Source: Sphingobacterium bambusae
Lineage (GTDB): Bacteria > Bacteroidota > Bacteroidia > Sphingobacteriales > Sphingobacteriaceae
Reading direction: 5' to 3'
Length of the DNA: 64,000 nucleotides
NCBI RefSeq assembly: GCF_033955345.1
Contig: NZ_CP138332.1
Coordinates: 3,410,001-3,474,000 of the forward strand
The notes below the pieces were generated by a model, which was not told where the DNA came from, made no database searches, and was given only the letters and a program-made list of their open reading frames with translations. The stretch's first letter is position 1; each line of letters opens with the position of its first letter. Positions 24,266-33,500 of the stretch are shown piece by piece. A program made the translations under genes and the position numbers.

Positions 24266-25582
24266 ATGGAAATATTCTTGATTGTTATAATTGGCCTATT
24301 GGTCCTAGGTATGCTGGCCTTGGTGCGCTCCAATGCGCAGAAAGTTCCTAAAGCAGATGCAACGCAGCTAATTGAGCAGCGTAATGCTGCTCAAATGGAA
24401 CTCGTGAAAGTGTCGGAAAGGGAACGCCTGCTGTCCGAAACAAAAGTACAGCAGGAGATGCTTTTGGAGCGTGAACGAAGCGAACGAGCTGCACTTGAGC
24501 GAACGTTAGAAGCGACGAATGCTTTTTTGCAAGCCCAACAAGAGAAGTTTCAGGCACAGCAGGAAGAGATTTTACGCTTGAGGGAACAATTCAATCTGCA
24601 GTTTCAGCACATGGCCAATAAGATTCTAGAGGAGAAGACGCAAAAGTTTACCGCACTGAATCAACAGCAGATGGATCAGATTCTCAATCCCTTGAAAGAG
24701 AAAATCAAGACCTTCGAAGAGAAGGTGGAACGCACTTACCAACAAGAAGCCGCGGAGCGAAATGTGCTTAAAGGTGTTGTGGAGCAGTTGATGCAGCAAA
24801 GTATGCTGATCAAACATGAAGCAAACAACCTGACAAATGCCTTAAAAGGCGATACCAAAAAGCAGGGCAATTGGGGTGAAATTATATTGGAGCGGGTTCT
24901 GGAGCGATCCGGATTGATCAAAGATCAGGAGTATATCCTGCAATCGGTGTTCAAGGATGAGGAAGCACGGAAAATTCCAGATGCCATTATCTTACTGCCC
25001 GAGGATAAGCATCTGATTGTGGATTCCAAAGTTTCATTGGTGGCTTATGAGCGATGGGTGAATGCCGAAGCGGAAGCTGATCAGGTGGCCTTCTTGAAAC
25101 AACATGTGCAGTCTATAGAAAGTCATGTGCGCGATCTGTCGGCTAAGAATTACCAAGATCTTTATGGTATTCACTCTCCCGACTTTGTGTTACTGTTTAT
25201 GCCGATTGAGTCGGCACTGAGCGTTGCCGTACGCGAAAAGCCGGATTTGTTTTCGGACGCATGGGATAGACGTGTGGTTATCGTAAGTCCATCAACTCTG
25301 TTGGCAACTTTACGAACCATTGCCAGCATCTGGGTACAGGAACGGCAGAACAGAAACGTGCTGCAGATTGCCAAAGAAGCGGGGGCCTTATACGATAAAT
25401 TTGTCGGCTTCCTACAGGATATGCAGCAAGTGGAAACACATATACAACGGGCTGCGGAAAAGCATCAGGATGCAATGAAAAAGCTTTCCACAGGCGCCGG
25501 AAATGTGGTTCGAAAAATAGAAAACCTAAAGGCGCTGGGCGCCAAGGCAAATAAGCAGATTGATAATCGCTTTTTGGAATAA
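24266..25582 (+). CDS. rmuC: DNA recombination protein RmuC
   Basis: 438 residues: N-terminal membrane helix (IFLIVIIGLLVLGMLALV), a long coiled coil of Gln/Glu/Arg heptads to ~200, then the conserved RmuC domain with GDTKKQGNWGEIILERVLE, PDAIILLPEDKHLIVDSKVS, and SPDFVLLFMPIESAL. The nuclease-like domain is PD-(D/E)XK related; RmuC limits inversion at short inverted repeats in E. coli. Stands alone. Confidence 0.94.
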   Translation: MEIFLIVIIGLLVLGMLALVRSNAQKVPKADATQLIEQRNAAQMELVKVSERERLLSETKVQQEMLLERERSERAALERTLEATNAFLQAQQEKFQAQQEEILRLREQFNLQFQHMANKILEEKTQKFTALNQQQMDQILNPLKEKIKTFEEKVERTYQQEAAERNVLKGVVEQLMQQSMLIKHEANNLTNALKGDTKKQGNWGEIILERVLERSGLIKDQEYILQSVFKDEEARKIPDAIILLPEDKHLIVDSKVSLVAYERWVNAEAEADQVAFLKQHVQSIESHVRDLSAKNYQDLYGIHSPDFVLLFMPIESALSVAVREKPDLFSDAWDRRVVIVSPSTLLATLRTIASIWVQERQNRNVLQIAKEAGALYDKFVGFLQDMQQVETHIQRAAEKHQDAMKKLSTGAGNVVRKIENLKALGAKANKQIDNRFLE

Positions 25583-25651
25583 CTTAAAACAATAAGCGGA
25601 GGGGTTTTAGCATATACACCTCCGCCTATCAGCAATTAGATTTTTGCAGCG

Positions 25652-27346
25652 TTAATAGCCTGCTGCAAAATCGTCTCCACGCGGATCTGCTCCGGCTTGA
25701 AGCTTTCCATTGGGCAGAACAATAATATTTTCCATGCGGCCAATACTACCTCGTTTGTATAAGGTGTATCCGTCTTTTTCTAAACTTTTTCGGACATCTT
25801 CCGGAATGGCTCCTTCCTCAATATCAATGCGGTCGGGTTTCCATTGATGATGAAAACGTGGAGAAGAAACAGAAGCTTGGGCATCCATGTCGAATTCCAG
25901 CACATTTAATATACCCTGAAAAACCGATGTGATGATGGTGGAGCCTCCTGGTGTTCCAATCACCATCTTAAGCTTACCATTTTCTTCAACGATGGTAGGC
26001 GACATCGCGCTGAGCATACGTTTGCCAGGCTCTACAGCATTTGCCTTACCGCCAAGAAGTCCATATAGATTGGGGGTTCCGGGCTTTACTGAAAAATCGT
26101 CCATTTCGTTGTTCAGTAGGAAACCTGCACCATCTACCCATACTCCGGCGCCGTAGGATCCGTTTAAGGTAGTGGTCAACGAAACGGCATTACCTTCTTT
26201 GTCTACAATACAGAAATGCGTGGTTTCTTCTGATTCATAACCCGGGAATTTGCTTGCTTTTACTTGGTCGCTCGGTGTAGCTTTTTGCAAATTAACTTTG
26301 CTCATGCGCGCTTGGTTTAGTGCTTTATCGGTAAGATAAGCAACGGGGACATCATAAAAATCAGGATCTCCAAGGTGTGTTGCCCGATCGGCGTAGACAC
26401 GTCGCTCGGCTTCTACCATAACGCGTACAGTACTGTCGGATTGATATCCCCATTGTTTTAAAGGATATTTTTCGACCGACTGTAGCAGCGCTAGCAAGGC
26501 GATGCCACCACTGGAAGGTGGGGGCATGGAGATGATATTGTATTCTTTATAGGTACCTACGATTGGTTTTCGCCATGTTGCACGGTAGTTAGAAAGATCG
26601 GCTTCGGATATGATGCCGTTGCCACGCTTCATTTCCGCAACAATCAGCGCTGCTGTTTCTCCACTGTAAAATCCTGCGCTACCTGATGTGGCGATACGCT
26701 TTAAAGTACCTGCAAGTTGTTGCTGCACAAAAATGTCGTCTTTTTTCCAAGGTGCATCGCGGATGATGGCGGCGCCATTTTTGTTTAATTTCTTGAAATG
26801 CGCTTGCATCTCGTTAAACTCGTTAGCCTGCTGTTCGGTAAGTGCAAAACCTTTTTCCGCAAGTGCTACGGCCGGCGCCAATAAGGCTGACCACGGTAAG
26901 CTTCCATACTTTTTGTGCGCTTCTTCCATACCAGCTACCGATCCCGGAACGCCAGCAGCAAGATGGCCGTCTAGGCTTAATGTGGTGATAGGTTCACCTA
27001 GGCTATCGAGATACATGTCGCGATGAGCCTTTGCTGGAGCTTTCTCTCGAAAATCTAGCGACGTTACCTCGCCACTATGGCTACGGTAAACCATAAAGCC
27101 ACCACCACCGATATTACCGGCATTGGGATAAACAACAGCAAGGGCAAACTGTACCGCAATAGCGGCGTCGATAGCATTGCCGCCATCTTTTAAAATGGTA
27201 TTGCCCACTTCGGAGGCTAGGGGATGCGCGGTAACAACGGCCCCGTTTTCAAACTCTTTGCTCTTCTGCGCCTGCTGTTCGTTTTGACGAACTTGACAGG
27301 AACTGATGAAGAACAGAACAAGCAATAAGGAGGAAAATCTTTTCAT
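25652..27346 (-). CDS. ggt: gamma-glutamyltranspeptidase, lipoprotein form
   Basis: 564 residues. Signal peptide with lipobox (LFFISSC) predicts membrane anchoring. Large-subunit motif ASEVGNTILKDGGNAIDAA is followed by GGGGFMVYRS; the autoprocessing Thr is in EETTHFCIVDKEGNAVSLT, followed by LNNEMDDFS and SAMSPTIVEENGK of the small subunit, and GTPGGSTIITSV. It cleaves gamma-glutamyl bonds of glutathione and related peptides in the periplasm. Single gene. Confidence 0.95.
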   Translation of the reverse strand: MKRFSSLLLVLFFISSCQVRQNEQQAQKSKEFENGAVVTAHPLASEVGNTILKDGGNAIDAAIAVQFALAVVYPNAGNIGGGGFMVYRSHSGEVTSLDFREKAPAKAHRDMYLDSLGEPITTLSLDGHLAAGVPGSVAGMEEAHKKYGSLPWSALLAPAVALAEKGFALTEQQANEFNEMQAHFKKLNKNGAAIIRDAPWKKDDIFVQQQLAGTLKRIATSGSAGFYSGETAALIVAEMKRGNGIISEADLSNYRATWRKPIVGTYKEYNIISMPPPSSGGIALLALLQSVEKYPLKQWGYQSDSTVRVMVEAERRVYADRATHLGDPDFYDVPVAYLTDKALNQARMSKVNLQKATPSDQVKASKFPGYESEETTHFCIVDKEGNAVSLTTTLNGSYGAGVWVDGAGFLLNNEMDDFSVKPGTPNLYGLLGGKANAVEPGKRMLSAMSPTIVEENGKLKMVIGTPGGSTIITSVFQGILNVLEFDMDAQASVSSPRFHHQWKPDRIDIEEGAIPEDVRKSLEKDGYTLYKRGSIGRMENIIVLPNGKLQAGADPRGDDFAAGY

Positions 27347-27474
27347 AACGTAAATATAATTGAAAAGGCTTGTTCCGCGTGAATCAATTTTTTATTTAAA
27401 TCCTCGGTTTTCGTAGATAGTTTGGTAACTTTAGGCGAAGAATGATGTCTATTATCCACCCTAAATAAAGACTT

Positions 27475-28233
27475 ATGAAAAAGATCATGTTTTCTTTCGC
27501 GTTTTTATGTTGTATAGCTACGGTGTTTGGACAGCGCGTTCGAATTTTATCCTACAATATTCACCATGGAAACCCACCAGCGGTATCGGATAAAATTGAT
27601 TTGGATGCGATAGCCAGGGTGATTCTCGATTCTGGTGCTGATCTCGTGGGGATGCAGGAGGTCGATGTGCGTATTCCGCGCTCGCAGCTGGTCGACCAGG
27701 CACATCAACTCGCGCAGCTTACGGGAATGTATTACTTCTTTTCAAAAGGAATCGATTACGACGGAGGCGAATACGGGACGTTGATTCTTTCCAAATATAA
27801 GATCATCGGAAACCGGCGTTACGAACTTCCCATGCCCGAAGCTGGAGAGAACAGGTCATTGGCTATCGTCGATGTGGCTTTGCCCACAGGAAAAACGATA
27901 TCCTTTGCGAATACACACCTAGATCTGTCTGAAAAAAATAAGGTGGCTCAGGCGGGATACATCAACGAGCTGGGCGATTGGTATGATCGACCGCTTATTT
28001 TGGTGGGCGATTTAAACGCCGAGCCGAAGAGTCCGGCTATCAACGTTCTAGACACATACTTCAGTCGAAATACAGATACGAATGGGCCAACCCATCCCAA
28101 CCAGCAAGCCAAATCGGAGATCGACTATATCATGGTTGGGAAACACTGTAAGTTTATCTGGAAAGCATATAACACTATCGCGAGCGATGCTTCCGACCAT
28201 TTACCACTTTTCGCAGAGATTGAGTTTAAATAA
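27475..28233 (+). CDS. exported endonuclease/exonuclease/phosphatase family protein
   Basis: 252 residues with a signal peptide ending at VFGQR. EEP fold motifs: ILSYNIHHGN, the metal Glu in GMQEVDVR, NTHLDLSE, LVGDLNAEP, and the C-terminal ASDHLPLFAEI with the catalytic Asp-His. Exported members of this family are usually phosphodiesterases or phosphatases, such as sphingomyelinase- or inositol-phosphatase-like enzymes; the substrate is unknown. Confidence 0.88.
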   Translation: MKKIMFSFAFLCCIATVFGQRVRILSYNIHHGNPPAVSDKIDLDAIARVILDSGADLVGMQEVDVRIPRSQLVDQAHQLAQLTGMYYFFSKGIDYDGGEYGTLILSKYKIIGNRRYELPMPEAGENRSLAIVDVALPTGKTISFANTHLDLSEKNKVAQAGYINELGDWYDRPLILVGDLNAEPKSPAINVLDTYFSRNTDTNGPTHPNQQAKSEIDYIMVGKHCKFIWKAYNTIASDASDHLPLFAEIEFK

Positions 28234-28268
28234 TCTGTCGGACGACGCTTCACGTTATTGAATAATCA

Positions 28269-28598
28269 TTAACGCTTTAGTTTTTCATTGTTCTTGTGCC
28301 TTTCTGCATCTCGAATAGATTTTTTTTGCAGGTTTTTTGTGAGGGCTTCAGTCAGATCGATGCCCGTTTGGTTGGCTAAGCACATCAGTACGAATAGCAC
28401 ATCGGCCATTTCATCGGCCAAATCTACTTGCTCATCCGATTTTTTAAAAGATTGCTCGCCATATTTTCTGGCCATGATGCGGGCAACTTCACCGACTTCC
28501 TCCATCAGTATAGCCGTGTTGGTAAGTTCATTGAAATAACGGATTCCAGTACTGTTAATCCATTTATCGATAAGGTCTTGGGCTTCTTTTATAGTCAT
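28269..28598 (-). CDS. MazG-like nucleotide pyrophosphohydrolase
   Basis: 109 residues with the MazG metal-binding pattern: MEEVGEVARIMARKYGE (EExxE) and DEMADVLFVLMCLANQ (ExxD). A single-domain all-alpha NTP-pyrophosphatase that would clear aberrant nucleotides. It begins 17 bp after the dtd stop on the same strand, consistent with a two-gene housecleaning operon. Confidence 0.88.
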   Translation of the reverse strand: MTIKEAQDLIDKWINSTGIRYFNELTNTAILMEEVGEVARIMARKYGEQSFKKSDEQVDLADEMADVLFVLMCLANQTGIDLTEALTKNLQKKSIRDAERHKNNEKLKR

Positions 28599-28615
28599 GT
28601 TCTATTCGTTGATAG

Positions 28616-29074
28616 TTAAAAATTATCCTTGTCTTTCGTGTTCATAATGATGGTGACAGGCCCGTCATTGCGTAGGTCTATTTTCATGTCGGCACCAAAA
28701 ATACCCATCTGTACTTTTTTGTGCAGTAACGTGCTGAGCATTTCGCCCATCGTTTTATATAGAGGCTCCGCAGTGGCGGGTCTTGCCGCACGTATAAAAG
28801 ATGGTCTGTTACCCTTTTTGGTTTGTGCAAATAGGGTGAATTGAGAAATCAATAAGATATTGCCATGGACATCTTGGATGGATTTATTCATTAAGCCGGC
28901 TTCATCGGAAAATATGCGTAGGTTGACCAATTTTTGAGCTAGCCATTCTAAGTCTTGCATGTTGTCGTCTTCTTCAACGCCCAATAGTACGAGTAGGCCA
29001 AGCTCAATCGCTCCGGTGCATGTATCGTCGACAGTGCAGCTAGCTTGTGTGACGCGTTGTATTACTGCTCTCAT
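28616..29074 (-). CDS. dtd: D-aminoacyl-tRNA deacylase
   Basis: 152 residues from MRAVIQRVTQASC; a TTG 9 bp upstream is less likely. Family motifs SQFTLFAQTKKGNRPSF and the C-terminal Gly-cisPro loop NDGPVTIIM form the proofreading site that removes D-amino acids from tRNA. Length is normal for Dtd. Confidence 0.95.
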   Translation of the reverse strand: MRAVIQRVTQASCTVDDTCTGAIELGLLVLLGVEEDDNMQDLEWLAQKLVNLRIFSDEAGLMNKSIQDVHGNILLISQFTLFAQTKKGNRPSFIRAARPATAEPLYKTMGEMLSTLLHKKVQMGIFGADMKIDLRNDGPVTIIMNTKDKDNF

Positions 29075-29185
29075 GGTTTGCAAAGTAAAAATTAAAAAGT
29101 AGAAATTAAAAAGTCAGCCATGGAAAATCAAACGGAGTTTTCGTAAGAGGAATGGTATCTCTCTGGCTTTTGCTGCATGCTGTAG

Positions 29186-29220
29186 AAAAAATGCCTTGCT
29201 AAAACTAACAAGGCATTTTT
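29186..29220 (-). terminator. intrinsic terminator after the TonB-dependent receptor
   Basis: A stem built on AAAATGCCTTG with its complement CAAGGCATTTT around a 10-nt loop, followed by a T-tract on the minus strand, 17 bp beyond the receptor stop. Confidence 0.75.
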
Positions 29221-29236
29221 CTGGGATCTCGACAAC

Positions 29237-31621
29237 CTAAAATCTGATGTTTAAGCCGAATAAAATGTTCGTTTCGGCCTGTGGGTAATAGGCGTTTCCA
29301 AATAGTCGTGATCCATCAGCCTCGGAGATACCGCCATAGGTATATCCATGGGATTCATATTTTTCGTTGAAAATATTGTTAACAGCGAGGTTGGCATCGA
29401 TTTGTTGGATGCCTAAAAGCGAAAATCCATAACGTAGACGTAGATTATTGACAAAGAATGGGGCAACACTACGATCCACGGAACTGGTGTTGTCTAGATA
29501 TTGTCTAGATACATACTTGCTGGCAAGCGCGAGTTCCAATGGCGCTATCGGCCGATACGAAAATTCATTCGAGAGGATGACCGATGGTGAGAAGGAAATA
29601 TTTGTTGATCGGTATTGCTTTTCTACCTGCGGAGCCGATGTTGCTTCCCAGTTTTCATCAAGAACACTTAAGTATTCCGTGTAATTTTTAATCTTGTTCT
29701 CGCTTAAGCCTGCCGTAGCTTTCCATAGAAATTGCTGGGATATTTTCCAAGCAGCATCCAGTTCAAGGCCTATACGGTAACTGTCCGGCACATTCTCCCG
29801 AATGGAGCCTCCTACATCATTTATTTCGCCGGTCAATACCAACTGATCCTTGTAGAACATTCCGTAAGCATTGGCGCCGATGTTTACATGCTCGGTTCGT
29901 AAGCGATAGCCTGCTTCCACGTTGTGCATCTTTTCGGCTCTAGGGCGTGCATTGGCTGAGGAGGCGACATAGTCGTCGCGAACAGGTTCTTTGCTGCCAT
30001 AGGCATACGAGCTGTAGAAATTGGCCCGTGAGGAAAGCGTATATGTAGCACCTATCTTCGGATTGAAGAAATGGTGCTTGACGTTGACGTCTGCAAGTTG
30101 CCTATTGTGATCAAAACCTTCAAACGTGTAATCCACAAAGCGATATTGCAGATCGGTGTAGAGGTGAAGATTGCCAAACTGCCCATTCCATTTACCATAC
30201 ACATTGATATCGTTCTTCTCGGCGTCATTGAAGTAATATTTATCGCCCAACTGACTGTTCGAGGCGTATTGTGCCCAAATGACGTTTCCATAATGGTCGC
30301 CACGATATTGATTGGCAGCCCCACCAAAAATAAAGCTATGGCGCTCGTTGACTTTATGGCTCAAGGAGAAGACAGTACCATAAAAATGATTGTCCAACCA
30401 ACGTTGCCTGATCAAATCGGTGCTGTTGATTGTGGTATCGCGGATGTTGATGGGGGCAAGGCCGTAGCCGCCGAAGGATTGCCCTGTTTTATATTCTTCA
30501 TAATAACCCTTTCCACGTGTGTAGTGCAGGGCTACATTCAGCGTCGTTTGCGCTGAAGCAAAGTAGTTGTAATGTAGATGGTGATGCGTTTGCGTGTAAT
30601 TATCTGTTTGGTTTGCATACTCGAATCCATTGTATCGGCGATTGGTTTCCAATAGTTCTTCCGGTACGCCATCCCAAGCTTGGTAGGTTTTCTCTTTACC
30701 CGAGAAAATCGTGGCCTTCAGCTGATGCTTCGCACCATAATATCCAGCATCAAAATAGAATGATTTTAGATCAGATGTTGCACGGTCTATATATCCATCG
30801 GAGCTTATCCGCGATAGACGTCCATTGAAAGCAAACTTGTCGTTTATCAGTCCTGATCCGACTTTTACCGTGTTTTTCCAAGTATTGTAGGATCCAAATG
30901 TATTGTTCAGTTCGGCGTAGGGGCTGGTTTCTAGCCCATCGGACTGTATATTTAGGGAGGCACCAAAGGCTCCGGCACCATTGGTGGATGTTCCTATACC
31001 ACGTTGAATTTGGATACTTTCCGTACTCGAGGCAAAATCGGGTAAATTAACGAAGAAAGAGCCCATGCTTTCCGCATCGTTAAGCGGGATGCCGTTCAAG
31101 GTGACGTTAATTCGTTGATTGTTCGATCCGCGGATAGTCATGTTGGTATAGCCAATGCCTGCTCCAGCGTCTGATCCGACAACGACGGAAGGTGTTTGAT
31201 CCAACAGGAACGGGATGTCTTGTCCAAGATTGGTGCGTTGCAAATCTTCTTTCGAAATGTTCTTGAAGGTGGTAGCGGAGTTTTCGGTGGCGCGGGTGGC
31301 CATGACCAATACTTCGCCTGTAATACGATGGTTAGGCTGTAGAACAACTTGGATGCTATTCTCCTGTGTAGGGTTGATATGCTTGGCGAATGCGCCGTAA
31401 CCCACATAACGAACTTTAAGCGTGGCTGATTCCGCGCGTAGGTTGTTGAAGGTAACGATACCCTCATCGTTTGTCGATTGCGTGAGACCTTGCAGCTCAA
31501 CGGTTGCGCCAATAAGTGGTTTTTGGTCGAGTGTCTTTACCGCGACCTTCAATGATGTTTGGCCGAAGGTTAATAATGCGCACATGCAAAACGTGAGCGT
31601 AACCCATCCATACTTCAACAT
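29237..31621 (-). CDS. TonB-dependent receptor, probably for thiamine or a precursor
   Basis: 794 residues. Signal peptide ending near LLTFGQ, a carboxypeptidase-regulatory-like domain (LIGATVELQGLTQSTNDEG), then the plug (TPSVVVGSDAGAGIGYTNMT to IRGSNNQRINVTLNGIPLND) and a 22-strand-type barrel with many aromatic strand ends, finishing NILFGLNIRF. The gene lies behind a TPP riboswitch on the same strand and is followed by a terminator, so its expression should fall when thiamine pyrophosphate is plentiful. That makes thiamine or its phosphates/precursors the likely cargo; outer-membrane thiamine receptors with TPP riboswitches are known in Bacteroidota. No SusD partner or inner-membrane transporter is adjacent. 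Confidence 0.9.
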   Translation of the reverse strand: MLKYGWVTLTFCMCALLTFGQTSLKVAVKTLDQKPLIGATVELQGLTQSTNDEGIVTFNNLRAESATLKVRYVGYGAFAKHINPTQENSIQVVLQPNHRITGEVLVMATRATENSATTFKNISKEDLQRTNLGQDIPFLLDQTPSVVVGSDAGAGIGYTNMTIRGSNNQRINVTLNGIPLNDAESMGSFFVNLPDFASSTESIQIQRGIGTSTNGAGAFGASLNIQSDGLETSPYAELNNTFGSYNTWKNTVKVGSGLINDKFAFNGRLSRISSDGYIDRATSDLKSFYFDAGYYGAKHQLKATIFSGKEKTYQAWDGVPEELLETNRRYNGFEYANQTDNYTQTHHHLHYNYFASAQTTLNVALHYTRGKGYYEEYKTGQSFGGYGLAPINIRDTTINSTDLIRQRWLDNHFYGTVFSLSHKVNERHSFIFGGAANQYRGDHYGNVIWAQYASNSQLGDKYYFNDAEKNDINVYGKWNGQFGNLHLYTDLQYRFVDYTFEGFDHNRQLADVNVKHHFFNPKIGATYTLSSRANFYSSYAYGSKEPVRDDYVASSANARPRAEKMHNVEAGYRLRTEHVNIGANAYGMFYKDQLVLTGEINDVGGSIRENVPDSYRIGLELDAAWKISQQFLWKATAGLSENKIKNYTEYLSVLDENWEATSAPQVEKQYRSTNISFSPSVILSNEFSYRPIAPLELALASKYVSRQYLDNTSSVDRSVAPFFVNNLRLRYGFSLLGIQQIDANLAVNNIFNEKYESHGYTYGGISEADGSRLFGNAYYPQAETNILFGLNIRF

Positions 31622-31690
31622 AAAAAATGTAATTAAGAAAGTTAAACGAACTATTACCAGGGGTTACTAATAGCTATTTATTTAACTAAA

Positions 31691-31796
31691 CCTTTTCCCT
31701 CCGCCAGCATTACCTGGATCAGGTGCGTCCCCGAAATATTTGGGACTGGGTATAATCTCAGCCTGTATTTGTGTTAAAAAACAAGGCACCCCTTTT
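31691..31796 (-). ncRNA. TPP riboswitch (THI element)
   Basis: Read on the minus strand the segment opens with GGGGTGCC, has the conserved CTGAGA pyrimidine-sensor motif (near 31757-31762), then ACCTGATCCAGGTAATGC and the closing GGCGGAGGGAAAAGG, in the order and spacing of the thi-box. It lies 70 bp upstream of the TonB-dependent receptor start. The space between aptamer and ATG has no clear T-tract terminator, so control is more likely at translation initiation. Confidence 0.93.
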
Positions 31797-31994
31797 GATG
31801 GCAACAAAATTAAACATTAATTCTATAAACACAAATTGTTAATCTTTTTTTTTAAACATGTTAAATGTAATTTTAAATTACGAATGGTTGTTGTTTTTAG
31901 AATAAAATTTATAAATTAGCAAATGTATTTTCTCTAAAAGTAGTAGTGAGGGGTTGTTCTACCGATGTAGGATTTCTTTTCATACACAAAAATT
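31797..31994. other. AT-rich intergenic region between the riboswitch and the amidohydrolase
   Basis: About 200 bp of very AT-rich DNA that must hold the leftward promoter of the riboswitch transcript and the rightward amidohydrolase promoter. No ORF or repeat is visible. Confidence 0.6.
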
Positions 31995-32002
31995 TAGTTT
32001 TG
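31995..32002 (+). promoter_or_regulatory. -7 box immediately before the amidohydrolase
   Basis: TAGTTTTG (TAnnTTTG consensus) ends 7 nt before the ATG at 32010, which predicts a transcript with almost no 5' untranslated region. Confidence 0.4.
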
Positions 32003-32009
32003 TAGGGCG

Positions 32010-33179
32010 ATGAGGTATATTTCAGCGAGTATGGTGGTTCCCGTAGTGGGCAACTTTTTGAAGAACGGGGTGGTGGCGATCGATGAATCGGGCGTCATAA
32101 CTGGCGTTTACGAACAAAATGACGTGCGTATTCTTCAAAAAGAGAAAGAAATTTACGACGGTGTACTGATACCGGGTTTCGTCAATGCGCATTGCCATAT
32201 CGAATTGTCGCATATGTTAGGCAAAACAAAGAAGGGAACGGGTCTTCCCAAATTTCTGTCCGACATTATTAAGATGCGTACATCGCCTGAAAAGGAAATA
32301 ATGGAAGCTATCGCGCAAGCCGACAAGCAAATGTGGGATAACGGAATACAGGCCGTGGGAGATCACGTTAATACGGCGTTTTCAGCGGAGGTGAAAGCCA
32401 ACAGTGGCATTACTTACCACACTTTCGTGGAAATTATGGCACTGACAAAAGAGGATATACAACCTCGTATCGACAAGGCAAGAGATATCGAGTTTTATTT
32501 CAATGCCAATCACGCGTCGATAACAGCGCATGCGCCCTATTCGTGTTCGAAAGAATTATTCAAGGCATTTCGCAAAGCGGTGAATGAAGATAATATCTTT
32601 AGTATACACAATCAGGAGAGTGACGAGGAGAATAAGCTTTTCAGGTATCGCGAGGGTGGATTTCTTGATTTTTACAAAGAAATGGGCTTCAACGCGGAGG
32701 GCTTTAGAGCGCAAGCCCGTAATTCGGTGCAGTCGTATCTTCCGCATTTGCCAAAAAATAATAGACTTATCTTAGTGCATAATACCTTTACCTCGTTGAA
32801 GGATATTGATTTTGTCAATCGACAGGGGAGGGATGTGTATTACTGTGTCTGTCCAAAGGCGAATCTTTATATCGAGGAAAAATTGCCAAAGATACTGAAC
32901 TTCCTCCCAGATACCCATGCGATGGTCATCGGTACCGACAGTTTGGCCTCTAACGACACGCTCGATATTTTGGATGAAATGAAAGTTTTGGTTCGTTATT
33001 TCGAACATTTAGATTTTATGCAGATTTTGGCTTGGGCGACCTTGAATGGTGCAAAAGCGCTGGGGCTTGAAGGTGCTCTTGGTTCTATTCAGGTGGGCAA
33101 ACGGCCAGGACTCATCCTACTCGAAGGTATGAACAATCTGCGTTTGCATGATCGGGTGACACTGAAAAGAATCGCTTAG
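32010..33179 (+). CDS. amidohydrolase-superfamily deaminase (candidate aminofutalosine deaminase)
   Basis: 389 residues. Metal motif GFVNAHCHIELSHML at ~55 (HxH), then ITAHAPYSCSK with the third His, FSIHNQESDEEN with the fourth His, and IGTDSLASND with the catalytic Asp: the full set for a mononuclear zinc cytidine/guanine/SAH-deaminase-type enzyme. C-terminal LGSIQVGKRPGLILLEG closes the composite beta domain. NAHCHIELS resembles deaminases of the futalosine menaquinone route, so MqnX is a candidate, but the substrate is not proven by the sequence. Confidence 0.8.
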   Translation: MRYISASMVVPVVGNFLKNGVVAIDESGVITGVYEQNDVRILQKEKEIYDGVLIPGFVNAHCHIELSHMLGKTKKGTGLPKFLSDIIKMRTSPEKEIMEAIAQADKQMWDNGIQAVGDHVNTAFSAEVKANSGITYHTFVEIMALTKEDIQPRIDKARDIEFYFNANHASITAHAPYSCSKELFKAFRKAVNEDNIFSIHNQESDEENKLFRYREGGFLDFYKEMGFNAEGFRAQARNSVQSYLPHLPKNNRLILVHNTFTSLKDIDFVNRQGRDVYYCVCPKANLYIEEKLPKILNFLPDTHAMVIGTDSLASNDTLDILDEMKVLVRYFEHLDFMQILAWATLNGAKALGLEGALGSIQVGKRPGLILLEGMNNLRLHDRVTLKRIA

Positions 33180-33198
33180 TTTGTTGGAATTTCTTGTG

Positions 33199-33206
33199 TA
33201 CATTTG
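33199..33206 (+). promoter_or_regulatory. -7 box immediately before the acylphosphatase gene
   Basis: TACATTTG ends 6 nt before the ATG at 33213. A TTTG 15 bp upstream (33180-33183) could be a slightly close -33 element. Confidence 0.35.
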
Positions 33207-33212
33207 CTGTTG

Positions 33213-33491
33213 ATGAAGCATTTGAAGATACAAGTTTTTGGCAAGGTACAACAAGTCTATTTCCGATTAACGACGAAAGCTGTCGCTGACCAATTAGGGG
33301 TTAAAGGTTTCGTGATGAATAAGCCAGACGGTAGTGTTTATATCGAGGCGGAAGCAGATGACTTTGCATTGGCTTCCCTATTGGACTTTTGCCAAGAAGG
33401 GCCTGATCGTGCAGAGGTTACGGACGTTAAATCAACCGAAGGCGATCTGCAAGGCTTCAAGAATTTCGAAGTTTTAAAAAGAATCAAATAA
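33213..33491 (+). CDS. acylphosphatase
   Basis: 92 residues, the usual size. The phosphate loop is VFGKVQQVYFR with the catalytic Arg, and the catalytic Asn is in GFVMNKPDGSVYIEAEA. Hydrolyses acyl phosphates. The ATG at 33213 is preferred over an in-frame TTG at 33204. QQ replaces the more usual QG in the loop. Ends 9 bp before the flippase start. Confidence 0.92.
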   Translation: MKHLKIQVFGKVQQVYFRLTTKAVADQLGVKGFVMNKPDGSVYIEAEADDFALASLLDFCQEGPDRAEVTDVKSTEGDLQGFKNFEVLKRIK

Positions 33492-33500
33492 TACTTCGTA

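Noticed and set aside
25595..25625. GC-rich inverted repeat between rmuC and ggt as a terminator
   Set aside because: The stem is imperfect and no T-tract follows on either strand.
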